Translations under genes and position numbers: made by a program
In this document: in pieces, positions 63,169 through 64,000 of the stretch
Numbering within the stretch: the first letter of the stretch is position 1
How the letters are laid out: the number at the start of each line of letters is the position of its first letter
Source: DASRIA01 sp963768885
Lineage (GTDB): Bacteria > Actinomycetota > Thermoleophilia > Solirubrobacterales > JBBDJG01
Direction of reading: 5' to 3'
Length of the DNA stretch: 64,000 nucleotides
NCBI GenBank assembly: GCA_963768885.1
Contig: CAVYJN010000013.1
Span: 1 to 64,000, forward strand
The notes under the pieces: model-generated
Told to the model about the DNA's origin: nothing
Database searches by the model: none
The model's input: the letters and a program-made list of their open reading frames with translations, nothing else

Positions 63169-64000
63169 GCCGGCGTGCCCCGCTCGTGCCACCAGTCCTC
63201 GGCACGGAGATAGGCGCGCACGGCGTGGGCCGCCAGGGAGCGCACGGGTTCCGGCGGCCACGGGATCACCCGGCGGTCGACGAACGGGCATTCCGTGTTC
63301 TCCGTGCGTCGTTCGAGGAGAAGATCAGACGAGTGTCAGCGCATTCTGGTGCGTCATCGCGACGCCGTGTCCGATGCAGCCGAGCGCGTACACGCAGCGC
63401 GTATCGCCCAGACGTCCGAGCGCGGGCGTCAGGTCGAGCGTCACCGAGAAGGGACCGCCCCAGCGATGCGTCACCCGCACATCGCGGAGCACCGGGAACA
63501 GCATTCGCGCGTGCGTCTCGAGGTGGTGCCATGCCGACGGATCGGCGTCGCGCGACGATATCCGAGTGCCAGCCGAGCCCCACGGGGCCGCCGCCCATGA
63601 CCAGCCGGCCGTCGGGGGTGATCCGGTAGTAGTGGATCAGGTTGCGGGCGTCCTCGACGCCCTCACGCCCGGCCCAGCCCAACTCCCTGAGGTGGAGCGG
63701 TGAGAGCGGCTCGGTGGCGATCATGTAGGTGAAGGCAGGGGTCTGCTTGCGCCGGAGCTCAGGGACGCGGATCGAGTAGGCGTTCGTAGCGAGGACCAGC
63801 TTCTCGCAGCGGACGGAGCCCTGGGGCGTCTCGAGTGTGAAGGCGTGCCCGCGCCGGAACGCGGTGACCGGGGTATGCTCGAACACCTGAGCGCCGAGCG
63901 CCAGCGCGAGCCGCTTCTCCTCACGGACGAGCTTCGCGGGATTGACGAGGACCAAGCGCGGCTCCCACATCGCGCCGAGGTAGTAGGGCGAGTCGACGCG
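63165..64000 (-). CDS. FAD-dependent amine oxidoreductase (DAO family), C-terminal part (frameshifted)
   Basis: Window-edge gene whose N-terminal FAD motif lies beyond 64000. Visible: YYLGAMWEPRLVLVNPAKLV, LVLATNAYSIRVPELRRKQT, YMIATEPLSPLHLRELGWAG, and IHYYRITPDGRLVMGGGPVG. After shifts near 63550 and 63325: VTHRWGGPFSVTLDLTPAL and ALGCIGHGVAMTHQNAL. Paralogue of 44860-46170. Its stop TGA overlaps the methyltransferase ATG. Confidence 0.83.

Overview
The window is very GC-rich and comes from an uncultured-looking bacterium. From about 3 kb onward the gene set fits a high-GC, lipid-oriented environmental lineage such as Binatota or other former deltaproteobacterial/myxobacterial groups. The clues are acyl-CoA and thiolase enzymes, WS/DGAT acyltransferases, a DUF4215 secreted protein, an F420-type Ddn protein and glycine-rich calcium-repeat secreted proteins. 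The taxonomic call is inference. The first 2.7 kb (galactokinase end, sugar-binding protein, broken permease) looks more actinobacterial and stops at an abrupt junction near 2739. No rRNA, tRNA, CRISPR array or intact insertion sequence was seen.

Layout. 1-2916: sugar uptake genes ending in a broken permease and a gene 3' fragment. About 3.1-22 kb: a stress and envelope-maintenance region. It is bracketed by two Hsp20 genes in inverted orientation (3217-3646 and 21033-21461) that share their upstream regions. Inside are a patatin, a WS/DGAT acyltransferase, an FtsH protease, CsbD, DUF3309, a lipase, a BCAM0308-family zinc protein, a HlyIII-type membrane protein, a carotenoid/retinol-type FAD oxidoreductase, a thiolase-like protein and alpha/beta hydrolases. 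A secreted Hsp20-like protein lies just outside. 22.2-34.0 kb: an acyl-CoA catabolic block of acyl-CoA dehydrogenase, carboxyltransferase, biotin carboxylase/BCCP, enoyl-CoA hydratase and AtuA. It resembles the Atu (acyclic terpene/geranyl-CoA) or Liu (leucine/methylcrotonyl-CoA) pathways. A Ddn-type protein and a large adenylate cyclase-ATPase-TPR regulator split it. 34.3-44.8 kb: secreted proteins, a PECR-like SDR, dodecin, a broken M14 carboxypeptidase, a lower-GC patch, a cupin, and many truncated gene ends. 44.9-64 kb: two DadA/PuuB-like oxidoreductases, a CAP protein, AlkB, an orphan antitoxin, a glycine-rich surface protein, DUF3455, an amidohydrolase, a VOC protein, lipases, an L,D-transpeptidase with Sel1 repeats, a GH13 amylase, an ABHD18-like hydrolase, ArsM and an LCMT-type methyltransferase.

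Two properties cut across the window. First, many well-conserved genes are broken by single-base frameshifts. Codon usage and motifs are intact on both sides, so uncorrected sequencing indels are the likeliest cause. I give the whole span and the approximate breakpoints instead of splitting such genes. Second, there is an unusual number of truncated gene copies, mostly 3' ends that keep their stop codons (FtsH, AtuA, DUF4404, VIT1, FG-GAP, WS/DGAT and others). One 336-bp stretch (56083-56418) looks like a mosaic of pieces found elsewhere in the window. This points to repeated duplication and deletion, or to assembly chimerism.
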